Shown: positions 1 to 9,162, counted from the first letter of the stretch. The stretch: DNA of 64,000 bases from Ancrocorticia sp047501485 (GCA_047501485.1 JAZDRN010000001.1:310001-374000); one strand, 5' to 3'. Numbers and translations are program-made. The notes: generated by a model from the sequence alone, not told the origin.

Positions 1-1
1 A

Positions 2-712
2 CCCGCCCCGATGCTCGGGCGGTTGGCGGCCCGAGGACTGCGGCCGATCAACGTGTGGGGCATGACCGAGACCTCCGCCTCCGGTTGCTTCCTCCCGTTC
101 GAGCACTGCCCGAGCCATCCAGGTTCTATCGGACGTCCCTTCGCCTACGTCGAGGCGCGCATCGTCGATCCGGGGACGCTTGAGGAGGTGCCAGCCGCTT
201 CGGTTGGCGAACTCTTGGTGCGCGGCCCGAGTGTGACCTCCGGTTTCTGGCACGGCAGGGATCACAATGACGCCTCCTTCCAGGACGGCTGGCTGCGCAC
301 GGGAGATCTGGCTCGGGTTGAGGATGGGGGATTCCTCAGCATCGTTGGGAGAATGTTCGACCGCATCACCACGGGTGGGGAGTCTCTTCTTCCCGACGAG
401 GTAGAGGACGTGCTGCGGCAGTATCCCGGTGTTTCCGACGCCGTCGTCTGCGGAGTTCCAGATGAGTTCTGGGGAGAGATGATCGTGGCCGGCATCACGG
501 TCGAAGAGGGCACGCGCGAGCCGACGCTCGCGGAGGTCCAGAACTTCGCCAGCCAGGTGCTCGCCCGGTACAAGCTTCCACGTTACCTCGCCGTCTTCCC
601 GTCACTCCCCCTCAATGCGGCTGGGAAGGTCAACAGGGCGGCGGTTCGTACGGCGATCTCGGACTTGATGGCGCAGCAACCGGGCGTGGTGCACCACACG
701 GGTAGCTGGTGA
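2..712 (+). CDS. Acyl-CoA synthetase / AMP-dependent ligase, C-terminal part (5' end outside window)
   Basis: This is the C-terminal ~236 residues of an adenylate-forming enzyme (ANL superfamily), which activates a carboxylic acid to an acyl-adenylate and normally passes it to CoA. The frame is open to the left edge, so the gene is truncated by the window, and the first ATG at position 11 is probably internal. Visible family motifs in order are WGMTETSA (the YGxTE-like A5 motif), GWLRTGD (A7, with the ATP-ribose Asp), a GRMFDRITTGGE hinge region, and near the end LPLNAAGKVNR with the A10 lysine. All core residues visible here look intact. The substrate cannot be judged; long- or medium-chain fatty acids are the commonest for stand-alone members. 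It converges with lipA across a hairpin. Confidence 0.85.
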   Translation, partial: PAPMLGRLAARGLRPINVWGMTETSASGCFLPFEHCPSHPGSIGRPFAYVEARIVDPGTLEEVPAASVGELLVRGPSVTSGFWHGRDHNDASFQDGWLRTGDLARVEDGGFLSIVGRMFDRITTGGESLLPDEVEDVLRQYPGVSDAVVCGVPDEFWGEMIVAGITVEEGTREPTLAEVQNFASQVLARYKLPRYLAVFPSLPLNAAGKVNRAAVRTAISDLMAQQPGVVHHTGSW

Positions 713-732
713 CAGCCTTCGATAGCCGACGA

Positions 733-772
733 GGAAGGGCCCGCGGATACGACGACGTCGGCGAGCCCTTCC
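733..772. terminator. Bidirectional hairpin between the acyl ligase and lipA
   Basis: An 8-bp stem (GGAAGGGC at 733-740 with GCCCTTCC at 765-772) encloses a smaller CGACGTCG palindrome. It lies between two convergent genes, and a short T-rich stretch follows on the plus strand. The position suggests a shared terminator. The stem is modest and no long U-tract is present. Confidence 0.5.
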
Positions 773-812
773 CGTTTCTCAGTCAGCGCCGCACCAGCGG
801 GTGCGGATGCTT

Positions 813-1838
813 CTACACCTGGGCGAAATGCGGATGCTTTGCGATGAGGGAACTTGCTTCCTGACGCGCCGAGCTCGGCTGAGCCAGATGAAGGAGATTC
901 TCCGGGATGTCCCAGCCCTTCTTGTCCATGGCCATGCCCCAGAGCCGGCCGGCGCGATAGGAGGAACGCACAAGGGGCCCGGACATGACGCCGGCGAATC
1001 CCATCTTCTCGCCGAGCTCCTTGAGTTCGACGAACTCGTTGGGCTTCACCCAGCGGTCGATGGGGTGATGCAGGGGAGTGGGTCGCAGATACTGCGTGAT
1101 CGTCAGCAGGTCGCAGGAGTTCTCCCTGAGGTCATGCATGGCCTCTTCGATCTCCTCGCGGTTCTCGCCCATCCCGAGAATGAGGTTGGATTTGGTCACC
1201 AGCCCCTCCTCGGAGGCCATGGCCAGGATATCCAGCGAGCGTTCGTAGCGGAAGGCGGGGCGGATCTTCTTGAAGATGCGGGGGACGGTCTCCAGATTGT
1301 GGGCGAAGACTTCCGGGCGGGATTCGAAGACCTGGACCAGCGCCTTAGGGTCTCCCTTGAAGTCGTCGACCAATAGCTCCACGCCCGTCCCCGGGCACAT
1401 GGCATGGATCTGGCGGCAGGTCTCGGCATAGATCCACGATGCGCCATCGGGTAGATCGTCTCGGGCGACTCCGGTCACGGTGGCGTAGCGCAGGCCAAGG
1501 TGCTTCACAGATTCGGCTACGCGCCGCGGTTCGTCCCGGTCCAGCATCTTCGGCTTCCCGGTGGCGATCTGGCAGAAGTCGCAACGCCTCGTGCATTCGG
1601 CTCCGCCCACCAGGAAGGTGGCCTCGCGATCCTCCCAGCACTCGTAGATGTTGGGACAGCCGGCTTCCTCGCACACGGTGTGCAGCGTGGAGCCGTGCAC
1701 CAAGGAACGCATGTCCTTGTACTCTTCGCCGACCACCGCCGTGGTGCGGATCCAGTCCGGCTTCTTTTCGATGGGCGTTTGAGCGTTGCGCGCCTCGACG
1801 CGCAGCAGCTTGCGTCCTTCGGGTGCTAGAGACATCAT
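813..1838 (-). CDS. lipA: Lipoyl synthase LipA
   Basis: Radical-SAM enzyme of about 341 residues that inserts two sulfurs into the octanoyl group on lipoyl domains of 2-oxoacid dehydrogenases and GcvH. Both iron-sulfur signatures are present: the auxiliary-cluster cysteines in CEEAGCPNIYEC (C56, C61, C67) and the radical-SAM CTRRCDFC (C82, C86, C89). The start overlaps the lipB stop (ATGA; ATG at 1838, with an alternative ATG three bases on), so translation is probably coupled to lipB. The length is slightly above the usual 310-325 residues, mainly at the C-terminus. The frame stays open upstream through lipB, but that extension is a GC-rich shadow. LipA works directly after LipB on the same octanoyl-protein. 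Confidence 0.96.
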   Translation of the reverse strand: MMSLAPEGRKLLRVEARNAQTPIEKKPDWIRTTAVVGEEYKDMRSLVHGSTLHTVCEEAGCPNIYECWEDREATFLVGGAECTRRCDFCQIATGKPKMLDRDEPRRVAESVKHLGLRYATVTGVARDDLPDGASWIYAETCRQIHAMCPGTGVELLVDDFKGDPKALVQVFESRPEVFAHNLETVPRIFKKIRPAFRYERSLDILAMASEEGLVTKSNLILGMGENREEIEEAMHDLRENSCDLLTITQYLRPTPLHHPIDRWVKPNEFVELKELGEKMGFAGVMSGPLVRSSYRAGRLWGMAMDKKGWDIPENLLHLAQPSSARQEASSLIAKHPHFAQV

Positions 1839-2488
1839 TCCTCGATTCTCTCCGGGCGTTGGAACTGCCGATAGGTCTGTGCAAGGGTGGGCAACAGGGC
1901 GTCGGCCACTTCGTCCAACGTCGTCTCGATCCCCAGCTGCGCCAGGGAGGTGACGCCGGCGTCCGATATACCGCACGGGACGATGCTCCCGAACTTGGAT
2001 ATATCGGTGCTGACGTTGAGGGCCAAACCGTGCATGGTGGCGTCGTCGGCGAATTTGATGCCTATGGCACAGAGCTTCTTGTCCTCGACTCCCGGACGCT
2101 GAATCCACACTCCGGATCGTCCCTCGATCGCGGTGGCGGCGACGTCGTAATGGGACGCCAGCATCTCGATGATTGCTCGTTCGGTGGCCCGGACGAACGC
2201 GACCACATCCTTGGGTGCCTTCACCTTGATGATCGGATAGACAACCAGCTGTCCGGGGCCGTGGTAGGTGACGGAACCGCCGCGATCCATGGGGATGACG
2301 GGAACGGAGTGGTCCGGGATGTCCTCGGGCTTTGTGCGCCGTCCGGCTGTGTAGACGTCCCGTGCCTCCCATAGCAGGAGGGTGTCGGGAGTCTCGAGTC
2401 GTGCAACGCCCGCATGGATCGAACGCTGGAGCGCGTCCACCTCCATGTAGTCCGTTGGGCCCTGATTCAAGAGGCTGTTGGTTTGCAC
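1835..2488 (-). CDS. lipB: Octanoyltransferase LipB
   Basis: Transfers octanoate from acyl carrier protein to the lipoyl domain lysine, the first step of endogenous lipoate synthesis. The 217 residues carry the family signature RGGSVTYHGPGQLVVYPI (residues 69-86), the catalytic lysine region KKLCAIGIK (K138) and the catalytic cysteine in IVPCGI (C172). It is the first gene of a lipB-lipA pair with a 4-nt overlap. The GTG start at 2488 has no Shine-Dalgarno sequence but lies exactly 6 nt after TAAGCT, a -10-like hexamer, so the mRNA is probably leaderless. This supports the start chosen. Confidence 0.96.
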   Translation of the reverse strand: MQTNSLLNQGPTDYMEVDALQRSIHAGVARLETPDTLLLWEARDVYTAGRRTKPEDIPDHSVPVIPMDRGGSVTYHGPGQLVVYPIIKVKAPKDVVAFVRATERAIIEMLASHYDVAATAIEGRSGVWIQRPGVEDKKLCAIGIKFADDATMHGLALNVSTDISKFGSIVPCGISDAGVTSLAQLGIETTLDEVADALLPTLAQTYRQFQRPERIEE

Positions 2489-2494
2489 ACCTCG

Positions 2495-2500
2495 AGCTTA
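2495..2500 (-). promoter_or_regulatory. -10 hexamer TAAGCT for leaderless lipB
   Basis: On the minus strand TAAGCT is followed by 6 nt and then the GTG of lipB. The TANNNT form and spacing place the transcription start at or beside the start codon. No clear -35 element is visible, which is common for actinobacterial promoters. Confidence 0.5.
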
Positions 2501-2542
2501 GGGGATTTTCCACGGCGATGCCGAACGATGTCACGTTGCCAA

Positions 2543-2647
2543 GGGACTCCGGTCCCGGGTCGCGGCGTTTCTCGGCCGCGACCCCTGCATGCCCAGCCTT
2601 TTGTACGGAGATGACACGGGCTGGGCGCTCCCGCCCCCGGCGGGAGC
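2543..2647. ncRNA. Candidate structured RNA: four consecutive hairpins
   Basis: Four stems follow one another almost without linkers: 2543-2547/2552-2556 (5 bp, 4-nt loop), 2557-2566/2575-2584 (10 bp, perfect, 8-nt loop), 2591-2598/2619-2626 (8 bp, 20-nt loop) and 2627-2635/2639-2647 (9 bp, 3-nt loop). No plausible protein is encoded in the surrounding 2489-3089 interval. It does not match the conserved cores of RNase P RNA, tmRNA or SRP RNA as I know them, and I do not recognise a riboswitch. It could be a small RNA, a leader for the downstream transporter operon, or a multi-hairpin transcription barrier. The strand is undetermined. Confidence 0.4.
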
Positions 2648-2970
2648 ATCGCTTGCACGCAGAAGGAGTGAGGCGTGAAAACCCTGGTAAGAGGAGCGAT
2701 GTACGAACATGGCGATGAGGTGGGCATGTGCCGGCTGTCGGGAGGCCGATCTGTGAGCAACGACCCACTTCGGGAGGATCAACCGCGTGAGGCTCGGTGG
2801 TCTCAGTCACATTATCACCGGCCATGGGTCGATCGTATCCAGCCGAAGTGCCACCGTCTTCAATCAAATCGCCCATCGATATGATGAGGGAACAACTATA
2901 TGATGTCCGGCGTTAACGGACCCGAAACATCACATCTGACAAGATACTCGAGAGCTGCCAGTGGAGTCTG

Positions 2971-2998
2971 TGGACGAAGGTGGCGCGACTACGATAAT
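2971..2998 (+). promoter_or_regulatory. Candidate promoter of the peptide-transporter operon
   Basis: TGGACG at 2971-2976 and GATAAT at 2993-2998 are separated by 16 nt, resembling a sigma-70 type -35/-10 pair, about 90 nt upstream of the first permease start. The rest of 2650-3089 shows no gene; small open frames there lack recognisable products. Confidence 0.35.
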
Positions 2999-3089
2999 GG
3001 GCGCGTGTAGACTGCCTACATTAAAGCGCAGAGCCGATGTCCTCATGTCTCATTAGGACGGGCCTTAAGAACTACGGAGGGGCTACGTC

Positions 3090-4076
3090 GTGGTTAGGTA
3101 CCTATTGCGAAGATCCGTGAGTTGGTTGGTGATGATATTCCTCGCCACCAACATGACGTATTTTCTCGCCAACGTATTTTTGGATCCGCGATCCAACTAC
3201 ATTGGAAGGCGCCCTCCGCTCCCGGAATCGCAGATCATCGCCGCGCTCGAGCCTATGAATCTGAGTCCCGAGGTACCGCTGCTCAGCCGCTGGTGGACCT
3301 GGTTGAGCAATATTCTGTTCCATTGGGACTGGGGGCGGGGCTTCTACGGCACCGGAGATGTCAATGCTGAGATCGGGCGCCGTATGATGGTGTCCGCCCA
3401 GCTGGTTCTCGGAGCCACGATCCTCTCGGTGATCATCGGCGTCGCCCTGGGCGTCTACACCGCCTCGCGGCAGTACAAGCGGGCGGACCGGTTCTGGCAG
3501 GGTGTCTCCATCGTCTCGATGAACACCCATACGGTCGTGGCCTCGCTGGTTCTGGTGTTCGCAGCGATCAAGATCAACTCGCTGGCCGGCACCACGGTCT
3601 TCTACGTGACCGGAGGGAGTTCCGACGGAATAACGGGATTCTTACCGTCGCTGATACATCTGCTGCAACGATTGGCGTTGCCGACGATATCCCTGGTCTT
3701 CATCTCCTATGCCAGCTATCACCTCACGCAGAGGTCGTTGCTCCTGGACAACATCGAGATGGACTATGTGCGGACCGTACGCGCCAAGGGGCTCACTCGC
3801 CACCAGGCGATCCGCAAGCACGCTTTGCGGACTTCGATCATTCCCGTCGCCACCTCCGTCGCGTTCTCGGTTCCGCTCGTGTTCACGGGAGCCGTCATGA
3901 CGGAAACGATCTATGCCTGGCACGGCATGGGCGAATACTTCGTCCAGACGATCGGGAGGAACGATATCCACGGCGTTGTGGCGACCGCGGCGTTCTCCGC
4001 GTTCCTGACAGCCATCGGCGCGATCCTTTCCGACATCTTTGTTGTGGCGCTTGATCCGCGAGTGAGGGTGAGCTGA
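3090..4076 (+). CDS. Peptide ABC transporter permease, OppB/DppB type
   Basis: Inner-membrane permease subunit (328 residues) of a peptide/nickel-type ABC importer. It has an N-terminal membrane anchor, a long extracytoplasmic segment (about residues 30-95), then a cluster of membrane helices. The cytoplasmic EAA-type coupling loop is DYVRTVRAKGLTRHQAIRKH, which docks on the ATPase. The GTG start is chosen because GGAGGGG lies just upstream. It is the first gene of a B-C-(D+F)-A operon; the gap to the next gene is one base. The family fixes the fold, but the actual substrate (oligopeptides or another small solute) cannot be read from the permease. Confidence 0.9.
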   Translation: MVRYLLRRSVSWLVMIFLATNMTYFLANVFLDPRSNYIGRRPPLPESQIIAALEPMNLSPEVPLLSRWWTWLSNILFHWDWGRGFYGTGDVNAEIGRRMMVSAQLVLGATILSVIIGVALGVYTASRQYKRADRFWQGVSIVSMNTHTVVASLVLVFAAIKINSLAGTTVFYVTGGSSDGITGFLPSLIHLLQRLALPTISLVFISYASYHLTQRSLLLDNIEMDYVRTVRAKGLTRHQAIRKHALRTSIIPVATSVAFSVPLVFTGAVMTETIYAWHGMGEYFVQTIGRNDIHGVVATAAFSAFLTAIGAILSDIFVVALDPRVRVS

Positions 4077-4077
4077 C

Positions 4078-5085
4078 ATGAATGAGAACTGGGAACAGAC
4101 AGGTAAGACGGACCCTAGGGACGGTATCGAGAACGTCTACGACGACATCGCGGTTTCTTCTCGCGGAGAGATAGCCCTTGCCGAGGAACCCAAGGTTCCG
4201 GAGGTCGCTGTGGATCCCGTCGACACCAGGAGCCTGTCCAAGATGACGCTCTACCGGCGTCGCTTCTTCCGCAACAAACCCGCAGTGGGCGGACTCATCG
4301 TCCTCCTGCTCCTCACGGCCTTCGCCATCATCGGCCCCTATCTGACCCCGTGGGACTACAAGACCCCGGATTTCCGGGCGATCTCACAACCGCCGTCGGC
4401 AGATCATTGGTTCGGAACGACCGGCGCGGGCAACGATCTCTTCGCGCAGGTAGCCCACGGCCTCGGCCGCTCGATGACCATCGCCATCGTCGTATCCCTC
4501 GCCACGATCGTCATCTCGGCCTTCGTGGGATCTGCGGCCGCCTTCTTCGGTGGACGAATCGAGAAGGTGATCCTGGCGGTTATTCATTTCATGCTGCTGG
4601 TGCCCTCCTTCCTCCTCATCGCGCTGATGGTCTCCGGATCGGGCGGCGACTGGCTGGTACTGGTCGCGGTCCTCATCCTGTTCGGCTGGATGTATCCCGC
4701 TCGAGTGATATGGTCGCTCGCCATCTCGATCAGGGAACGCGAATACGTAGCCGCCGCTCGTTTCATGGGAGTGTCGAGCCCCAAGATCATCGCTCGTCAC
4801 TTGATCCCGAACATCGGATCCCTTCTCATCATCAACTTCACGCTGGGGATCGTGAGCACGGTCATGAGCGAGACCTCGCTCTCCTTCCTGGGCCTGGGCG
4901 TCAAGCTCCCGGATGTCTCGCTCGGAAATCTCCTGACCATCGGAGCGAACTCCGTGCGTTCGGCGAATTGGACGTTCTGGTTCCCGGCTGCGGCCCTCAT
5001 GCTCTTGACGGTGTCGATCGCCCTCATCTCCGACGGCCTGCGCGACGCCCTTGATCCAAACTCGTCGGCTGGAGGCCGCGCATGA
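4078..5085 (+). CDS. Peptide ABC transporter permease, OppC/DppC type
   Basis: Second permease subunit, 335 residues. A hydrophilic N-terminal tail of about 60 residues precedes the first membrane helix, as in OppC proteins, and an EAA loop (REREYVAAARFMGVSSPKII) is visible in the middle. The C-terminal helices carry the conserved SLSFLGLG segment typical of DppC/OppC. It pairs with the preceding OppB-type protein to form the membrane channel. Its stop overlaps the start of the ATPase gene (ATGA at 5082-5085), implying coupled translation and balanced stoichiometry. Confidence 0.9.
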   Translation: MNENWEQTGKTDPRDGIENVYDDIAVSSRGEIALAEEPKVPEVAVDPVDTRSLSKMTLYRRRFFRNKPAVGGLIVLLLLTAFAIIGPYLTPWDYKTPDFRAISQPPSADHWFGTTGAGNDLFAQVAHGLGRSMTIAIVVSLATIVISAFVGSAAAFFGGRIEKVILAVIHFMLLVPSFLLIALMVSGSGGDWLVLVAVLILFGWMYPARVIWSLAISIREREYVAAARFMGVSSPKIIARHLIPNIGSLLIINFTLGIVSTVMSETSLSFLGLGVKLPDVSLGNLLTIGANSVRSANWTFWFPAAALMLLTVSIALISDGLRDALDPNSSAGGRA

Positions 5086-7214
5086 GTGTTCCAATCCTTT
5101 CAGTTCGAGATCTCAACGTTTCCTTCCCTTCCGAGGCGGGCCGTGTGGACGCGGTTCGCGGCGTGAGCTTCGATCTCATGCCGGGCAAGACCCTTGGAAT
5201 CGTGGGAGAATCCGGCTCTGGAAAGTCGGTGACCTCTCTGGCCGTCATGGGTCTGCTTCCCAGCTACGCGAAGATCAGCGGCTCCGTGAAGCTCGGCGAC
5301 GACGAACTCATCGGCCTCTCCGATCTCGAGATGTCCCGCCACCGCGGCAAGGATATCGGCATGATCTTCCAGGACCCGCTCTCGGCTCTGACTCCCGTGT
5401 TCGATGTGGGAACGCAGTTGGTCGAGGCATTGCAGGCGCATGACAAGATCTCCGACCGAGCTGCTTGGGCCCGAGCGGTCGACCTGCTGGACCTCGTTGG
5501 CATCCCCAACCCGGAGCGCCGCGTCAAGGCTTTCCCGCACGAGTTCTCGGGCGGCATGCGCCAGCGCGTCGTCATCGCCATGGCCATCGCGAACGACCCT
5601 CGCGTCCTCATAGCCGACGAGCCCACCACCGCGCTCGACGTGACGATCCAGGCTCAGATCCTGGAGGTCATCGACAAGGCGCAGGAGGAGACCGGCGCCG
5701 GCGTCGTCATGATCACCCATGACATGGGCGTCGTCGCCGGCACTGCCGACGACGTCATCGTGATGTACGCGGGACGTCCGGTGGAGACGGGCTCGGTCGA
5801 CGAGATCTTCTATGCTCCCCGAATGCCCTACACCATCGGCCTGCTGGGCTCGATTCCCCGTGCCGATCGCAAACGCGACGAACCACTGGTACCCGTGCAC
5901 GGAAATCCGCCCACAGTCATCAACTTCCCGGACATGTGCCCGTTCGTGGAGCGCTGTCCGGTGGCGATCCCGGAGTGCCGCGTGGCAGAGCCGTCGTTGC
6001 TGCCGGTGTCCCAGACGATCCGGCGGGTCGCGGACGACGACTCGATCGAATCCGAGGGCGAGGCCATCATCTCCTCGCGGGAGGACAAGGTGTTCATCCA
6101 CTCGGCAGCCTGCATTCGCTCGCCCGAGATCGTTGACCAGCAGATCGACGGACGCGCACTCTTCCCGGTCCCAGACCGCCCGGAGGATATCTTCGCGGAT
6201 GTTCCTCGGCAGGAGCGCGATCTGGTGCTCGATGTGCAGGATCTCGTCAAGACGTTCCCTTTGATGAAGGGGTCGGTCATGAAGCGCCGTGTCGGATCGG
6301 TATACGCGGTCAACGGCATCGACTTCGATCTTCGCAAGGGCGAGACCCTCGCAATCGTCGGCGAATCCGGTTCGGGCAAGTCGACGACGCTGCTGGAGAT
6401 CATGGACCTGGGCTCCGGCAAGAATCTGTCGGGCAAGATCGTTCTCGACGGCACCGACGTCACCACACTGGGACGCAAGGATCGACGCCAGACACGGCGC
6501 AAGATCCAGATGGTCTTCCAGGACCCGATGGGTGCCCTCGATCCGCGCATGACAGTCAAGGACATCATCGCGGAACCGTTGACGGCCTTCGGGTACGACG
6601 GCGACGTGACCCCGCGGGTGCGCGAACTCATGGACACCGTGGGGCTCAAGCCCGAGCAGATGGACCGGTTCCCAGGTGCTTTCTCGGGCGGGCAGCGCCA
6701 GCGCATTGGCCTGGCCCGCGCTTTGGCGACGAACCCCGAGATCATCGTGCTGGACGAACCTGTTTCGGCGCTTGACGTCTCGATTCAGGCGGACGTCATC
6801 AACCTCCTCGACGAACTCAAGCTGAAGCTGGGCCTGTCCTATCTGTTCGTGGCCCACGATCTCTCGGTCATCAACCACATTGCTGATCGGGTGGCTGTGA
6901 TGTACCTGGGCAAGTTCGTGGAGACCGGCGACGTGGAGAAGGTGTTCAACGAACCGCAACATCCCTATACGCAGGCGTTGCTCTCCGCCGTTCCGGTTCC
7001 GGATCCGGAGGTGGAGAGGAACCGCAAGCGCACCATTCTTGTAGGTGACCTCCCCAGCCCGACCGACAACCACCCCGGCTGCGTCTTCAGGAGCCGCTGC
7101 CCGTTGTATCAGACCCTTTCCGATCAGGAGAAGAAGATCTGCGAGGATGTCACCCCCGAATTGGTCCCAAGCCAGCCGGGTGTGGATCACCGCAACGCTT
7201 GTCACTACAGGTAG
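5082..7214 (+). CDS. Fused double ATPase of the peptide ABC transporter (OppD-OppF fusion)
   Basis: A single 710-residue protein carries both nucleotide-binding domains that are separate OppD and OppF subunits in E. coli. Domain 1 has Walker A GESGSGKS (42-49), signature FSGGMRQR and Walker B VLIADEPTTALD, followed by the oligopeptide C-terminal region with a cysteine cluster (CPFVERCPVAIPEC). Domain 2 has Walker A GESGSGKS (427-434), FSGGQRQRIG, IIVLDEPVSALD and a second cysteine-containing tail. Both sites look catalytically complete. It powers import through the two upstream permeases, and the 3' neighbour encodes the binding lipoprotein. Such fusions are known in this family. Confidence 0.93.
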   Translation: MSVPILSVRDLNVSFPSEAGRVDAVRGVSFDLMPGKTLGIVGESGSGKSVTSLAVMGLLPSYAKISGSVKLGDDELIGLSDLEMSRHRGKDIGMIFQDPLSALTPVFDVGTQLVEALQAHDKISDRAAWARAVDLLDLVGIPNPERRVKAFPHEFSGGMRQRVVIAMAIANDPRVLIADEPTTALDVTIQAQILEVIDKAQEETGAGVVMITHDMGVVAGTADDVIVMYAGRPVETGSVDEIFYAPRMPYTIGLLGSIPRADRKRDEPLVPVHGNPPTVINFPDMCPFVERCPVAIPECRVAEPSLLPVSQTIRRVADDDSIESEGEAIISSREDKVFIHSAACIRSPEIVDQQIDGRALFPVPDRPEDIFADVPRQERDLVLDVQDLVKTFPLMKGSVMKRRVGSVYAVNGIDFDLRKGETLAIVGESGSGKSTTLLEIMDLGSGKNLSGKIVLDGTDVTTLGRKDRRQTRRKIQMVFQDPMGALDPRMTVKDIIAEPLTAFGYDGDVTPRVRELMDTVGLKPEQMDRFPGAFSGGQRQRIGLARALATNPEIIVLDEPVSALDVSIQADVINLLDELKLKLGLSYLFVAHDLSVINHIADRVAVMYLGKFVETGDVEKVFNEPQHPYTQALLSAVPVPDPEVERNRKRTILVGDLPSPTDNHPGCVFRSRCPLYQTLSDQEKKICEDVTPELVPSQPGVDHRNACHYR

Positions 7215-7359
7215 ATTTATCGCAACAGCACCTGATCTGTTCGATGAATGCCACGGAGACGCAATGCAGCCAGCCGAGCGAAAGGCATCAGTGGTATTTA
7301 TTTCAATCAGGTACATAGTTGGCCGCACCAGGCCAGCGAATCCAATGAAGGGATAGTCC

Positions 7360-9066
7360 ATGAAGAAGAGAGGAATCGTAGCCGCGTTCGCGGTTGCAGC
7401 CTTGACGCTTTCTGCGTGTGGCGGCTCCGGCGACGGGGGCGACACCAACGGAGGAGGCAGCGCCAGCGGTACGCCGACCGAGGTGAAGCCCGCAGATTAC
7501 CTGCACGCGGAGTACGACGAACTCAAGCAGGGCGGCACCCTCACGCTGCCCATCAATGAGATCAGCGAGCAGCAGAATCCGTTCCATCAGGACGGTACCG
7601 GCTACACGAGTAACCTGTGGTACTGGTACAACCCCCAGTTCGCCCTTTACGACGACGAGGGCACCTGGTCGTTCAACCCCGATTACTTCGACGACGTCAC
7701 CGCCGAAGAAGTGGACGGCAACACCGTTGTCACCTACAAGATCAAGGAAGAGGCCGTCTACAACGACGGCACGCCGATCGACTACCGCACCTTCGAAACC
7801 ACCTGGCTGGCCAGCAACGGCGAATCCGAGGGTTACCTGCCTTCGTCGACGGACGGCTATGAGCGGATCGCTTCCGTCGAGCCCGGTGAGAGCGACAAGG
7901 AAGCCGTCGTCACCTTCGACGGCATCTACGCCTGGTGGGAGGGCCTGTTCAACCTCGGCCTGAACCCGGCCGTCGATTCCGCCGACGCCTTCGAGAACTT
8001 GTACCGCAACGCGGTGCAGCCGGATCTGGGTGCCGGCCCGTACAAGGTCGACAACTTCGACGTCGGGGCGGGAACCGTTTCCTTCGTCCCCAATGAGAAC
8101 TGGTGGGGAGACCCGGGCAAGCTCGACAAGGTCACCTACCGCCAGATGGAGGCCTCGGCGTCGCTGAACGCCTTCCTGAACGGCGAAATCGATTCCGTCG
8201 ATACCCGCACTTCCGAGCGCCTCACCGCCGTCCAGGGCATGGAGGGCATCAACATCTACACCGCGATGTCTCCCTCGAACGCGCTGCTGATGCTCAACTC
8301 GGGCAACGACATCCTGTCTGATATCAACGTGCGCGAGGCCGTGTTCTCGGCCATCGATCGTTCCGTTCTGGCAGACATCACCTTCCAGGGACTCGACTAC
8401 AGCGAGCCGCTGCCCGGCTCGTTCATCCTGTTCCCCACGCAGGAAGGCTACAACGACAACCTCTCTGAGGCTCTGACCTACGATCCCGAGCACGCCAAGG
8501 AAATCCTCGACGAGGCCGGCTGGACCGCAGCTTCTGACGGCGCCGTTCGCGAGAAGGACGGCGAGCAGCTGTCCATCCGCTTCGTGCTGATCGGCGACGA
8601 TCCCGCCCCGAAGAACCGCGCTGTCGCGATGCAGCAGTCGCTGGCCGAGGTCGGCATCGAGCTGACCATCGACGAGCGTCCTTCCTCGGACTTCTCCAAG
8701 GTTTACACGGAGAAGGACTTCGACGTCTTCGCCATGGCGTTCTCCAGCACCGATCCCTTCGGTGTGGCCTACTTCGATCAGATCTACGGCTCCGATTCCG
8801 GCCTGAACTTCTCCGGCACCGGTACCGAGGAGTTCGATAAGAAGATCGCCGATCTGGCGAAGATCGGCGATGCCGACGAGCAGATTGCTGCCGCCAATGA
8901 GCTCGAGGTCGAGGCCTTCGAGCTGTACGGCATCATGCCGCTCTACAACGGCCCGGGAATCCGTGCCGAGAAGGAAGGCCTGGCCAACTTCGGTGGCGAC
9001 ACCGGCAACCAGTCCTCCATCGGCTTCTCCGTGAGGCCCAAGCAGGAGATCGGTTGGGTTGAGTGA
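7360..9066 (+). CDS. Peptide ABC transporter substrate-binding lipoprotein (SBP family 5)
   Basis: Extracellular solute-binding protein of 568 residues. A signal peptide with positive N-terminus (MKKR) ends in a lipobox LSAC with the lipidated cysteine at position 20, followed by a Gly/Ser/Asp-rich linker, so it is anchored to the outer face of the membrane. The body resembles OppA/DppA-type family 5 proteins, for example the N-terminal GGTLTLPINEI strand and ADYLHAEYDELKQGG. It is the last gene of the operon, separated by 145 bp from the ATPase, so it may also have its own promoter, which would allow the usual excess of binding protein. A strong terminator follows. Confidence 0.92.
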   Translation: MKKRGIVAAFAVAALTLSACGGSGDGGDTNGGGSASGTPTEVKPADYLHAEYDELKQGGTLTLPINEISEQQNPFHQDGTGYTSNLWYWYNPQFALYDDEGTWSFNPDYFDDVTAEEVDGNTVVTYKIKEEAVYNDGTPIDYRTFETTWLASNGESEGYLPSSTDGYERIASVEPGESDKEAVVTFDGIYAWWEGLFNLGLNPAVDSADAFENLYRNAVQPDLGAGPYKVDNFDVGAGTVSFVPNENWWGDPGKLDKVTYRQMEASASLNAFLNGEIDSVDTRTSERLTAVQGMEGINIYTAMSPSNALLMLNSGNDILSDINVREAVFSAIDRSVLADITFQGLDYSEPLPGSFILFPTQEGYNDNLSEALTYDPEHAKEILDEAGWTAASDGAVREKDGEQLSIRFVLIGDDPAPKNRAVAMQQSLAEVGIELTIDERPSSDFSKVYTEKDFDVFAMAFSSTDPFGVAYFDQIYGSDSGLNFSGTGTEEFDKKIADLAKIGDADEQIAAANELEVEAFELYGIMPLYNGPGIRAEKEGLANFGGDTGNQSSIGFSVRPKQEIGWVE

Positions 9067-9092
9067 GCTAGTCTCGCTGTGAACCTCTGAGA

Positions 9093-9133
9093 AAAGGGAT
9101 TCCCCGGTGGCAATGCCACCGGGGAATCCCTTT
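9093..9133. terminator. Terminator after the peptide-transporter operon
   Basis: A near-perfect palindrome of about 20 bp per arm (9093-9112 and 9114-9133) begins with AAAGGGATT and ends with AATCCCTTT, directly downstream of the binding-protein gene. The terminal A/T steps make it work in either direction, also serving the convergent gene that ends at 9324. Confidence 0.85.
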
Positions 9134-9162
9134 GTGTGCGCCTGTGGGCCGTATCTCTGGCC

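Noticed and set aside
2641..2740. Resemblance to RNase P RNA (GTGAAAA...GGTAAGAGG)
   Set aside because: The invariant GAGGAAAGTCC and other core elements are absent, so the match is short and probably chance.
813..2876. Long minus-strand frame covering lipA and an N-terminal extension of about 345 residues
   Set aside because: Only the part from 1838 down matches LipA. The extension overlaps lipB in another frame and lacks conserved motifs.
2675..2884. Small plus-strand frame of 69 codons after the hairpin cluster
   Set aside because: GAAGGAG lies upstream, but the product has no known features and the codon pattern does not look coding.
5100..7448. 782-residue minus-strand frame opposite the fused ATPase
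   Set aside because: It is an antisense shadow; the plus strand has full ABC ATPase motifs.
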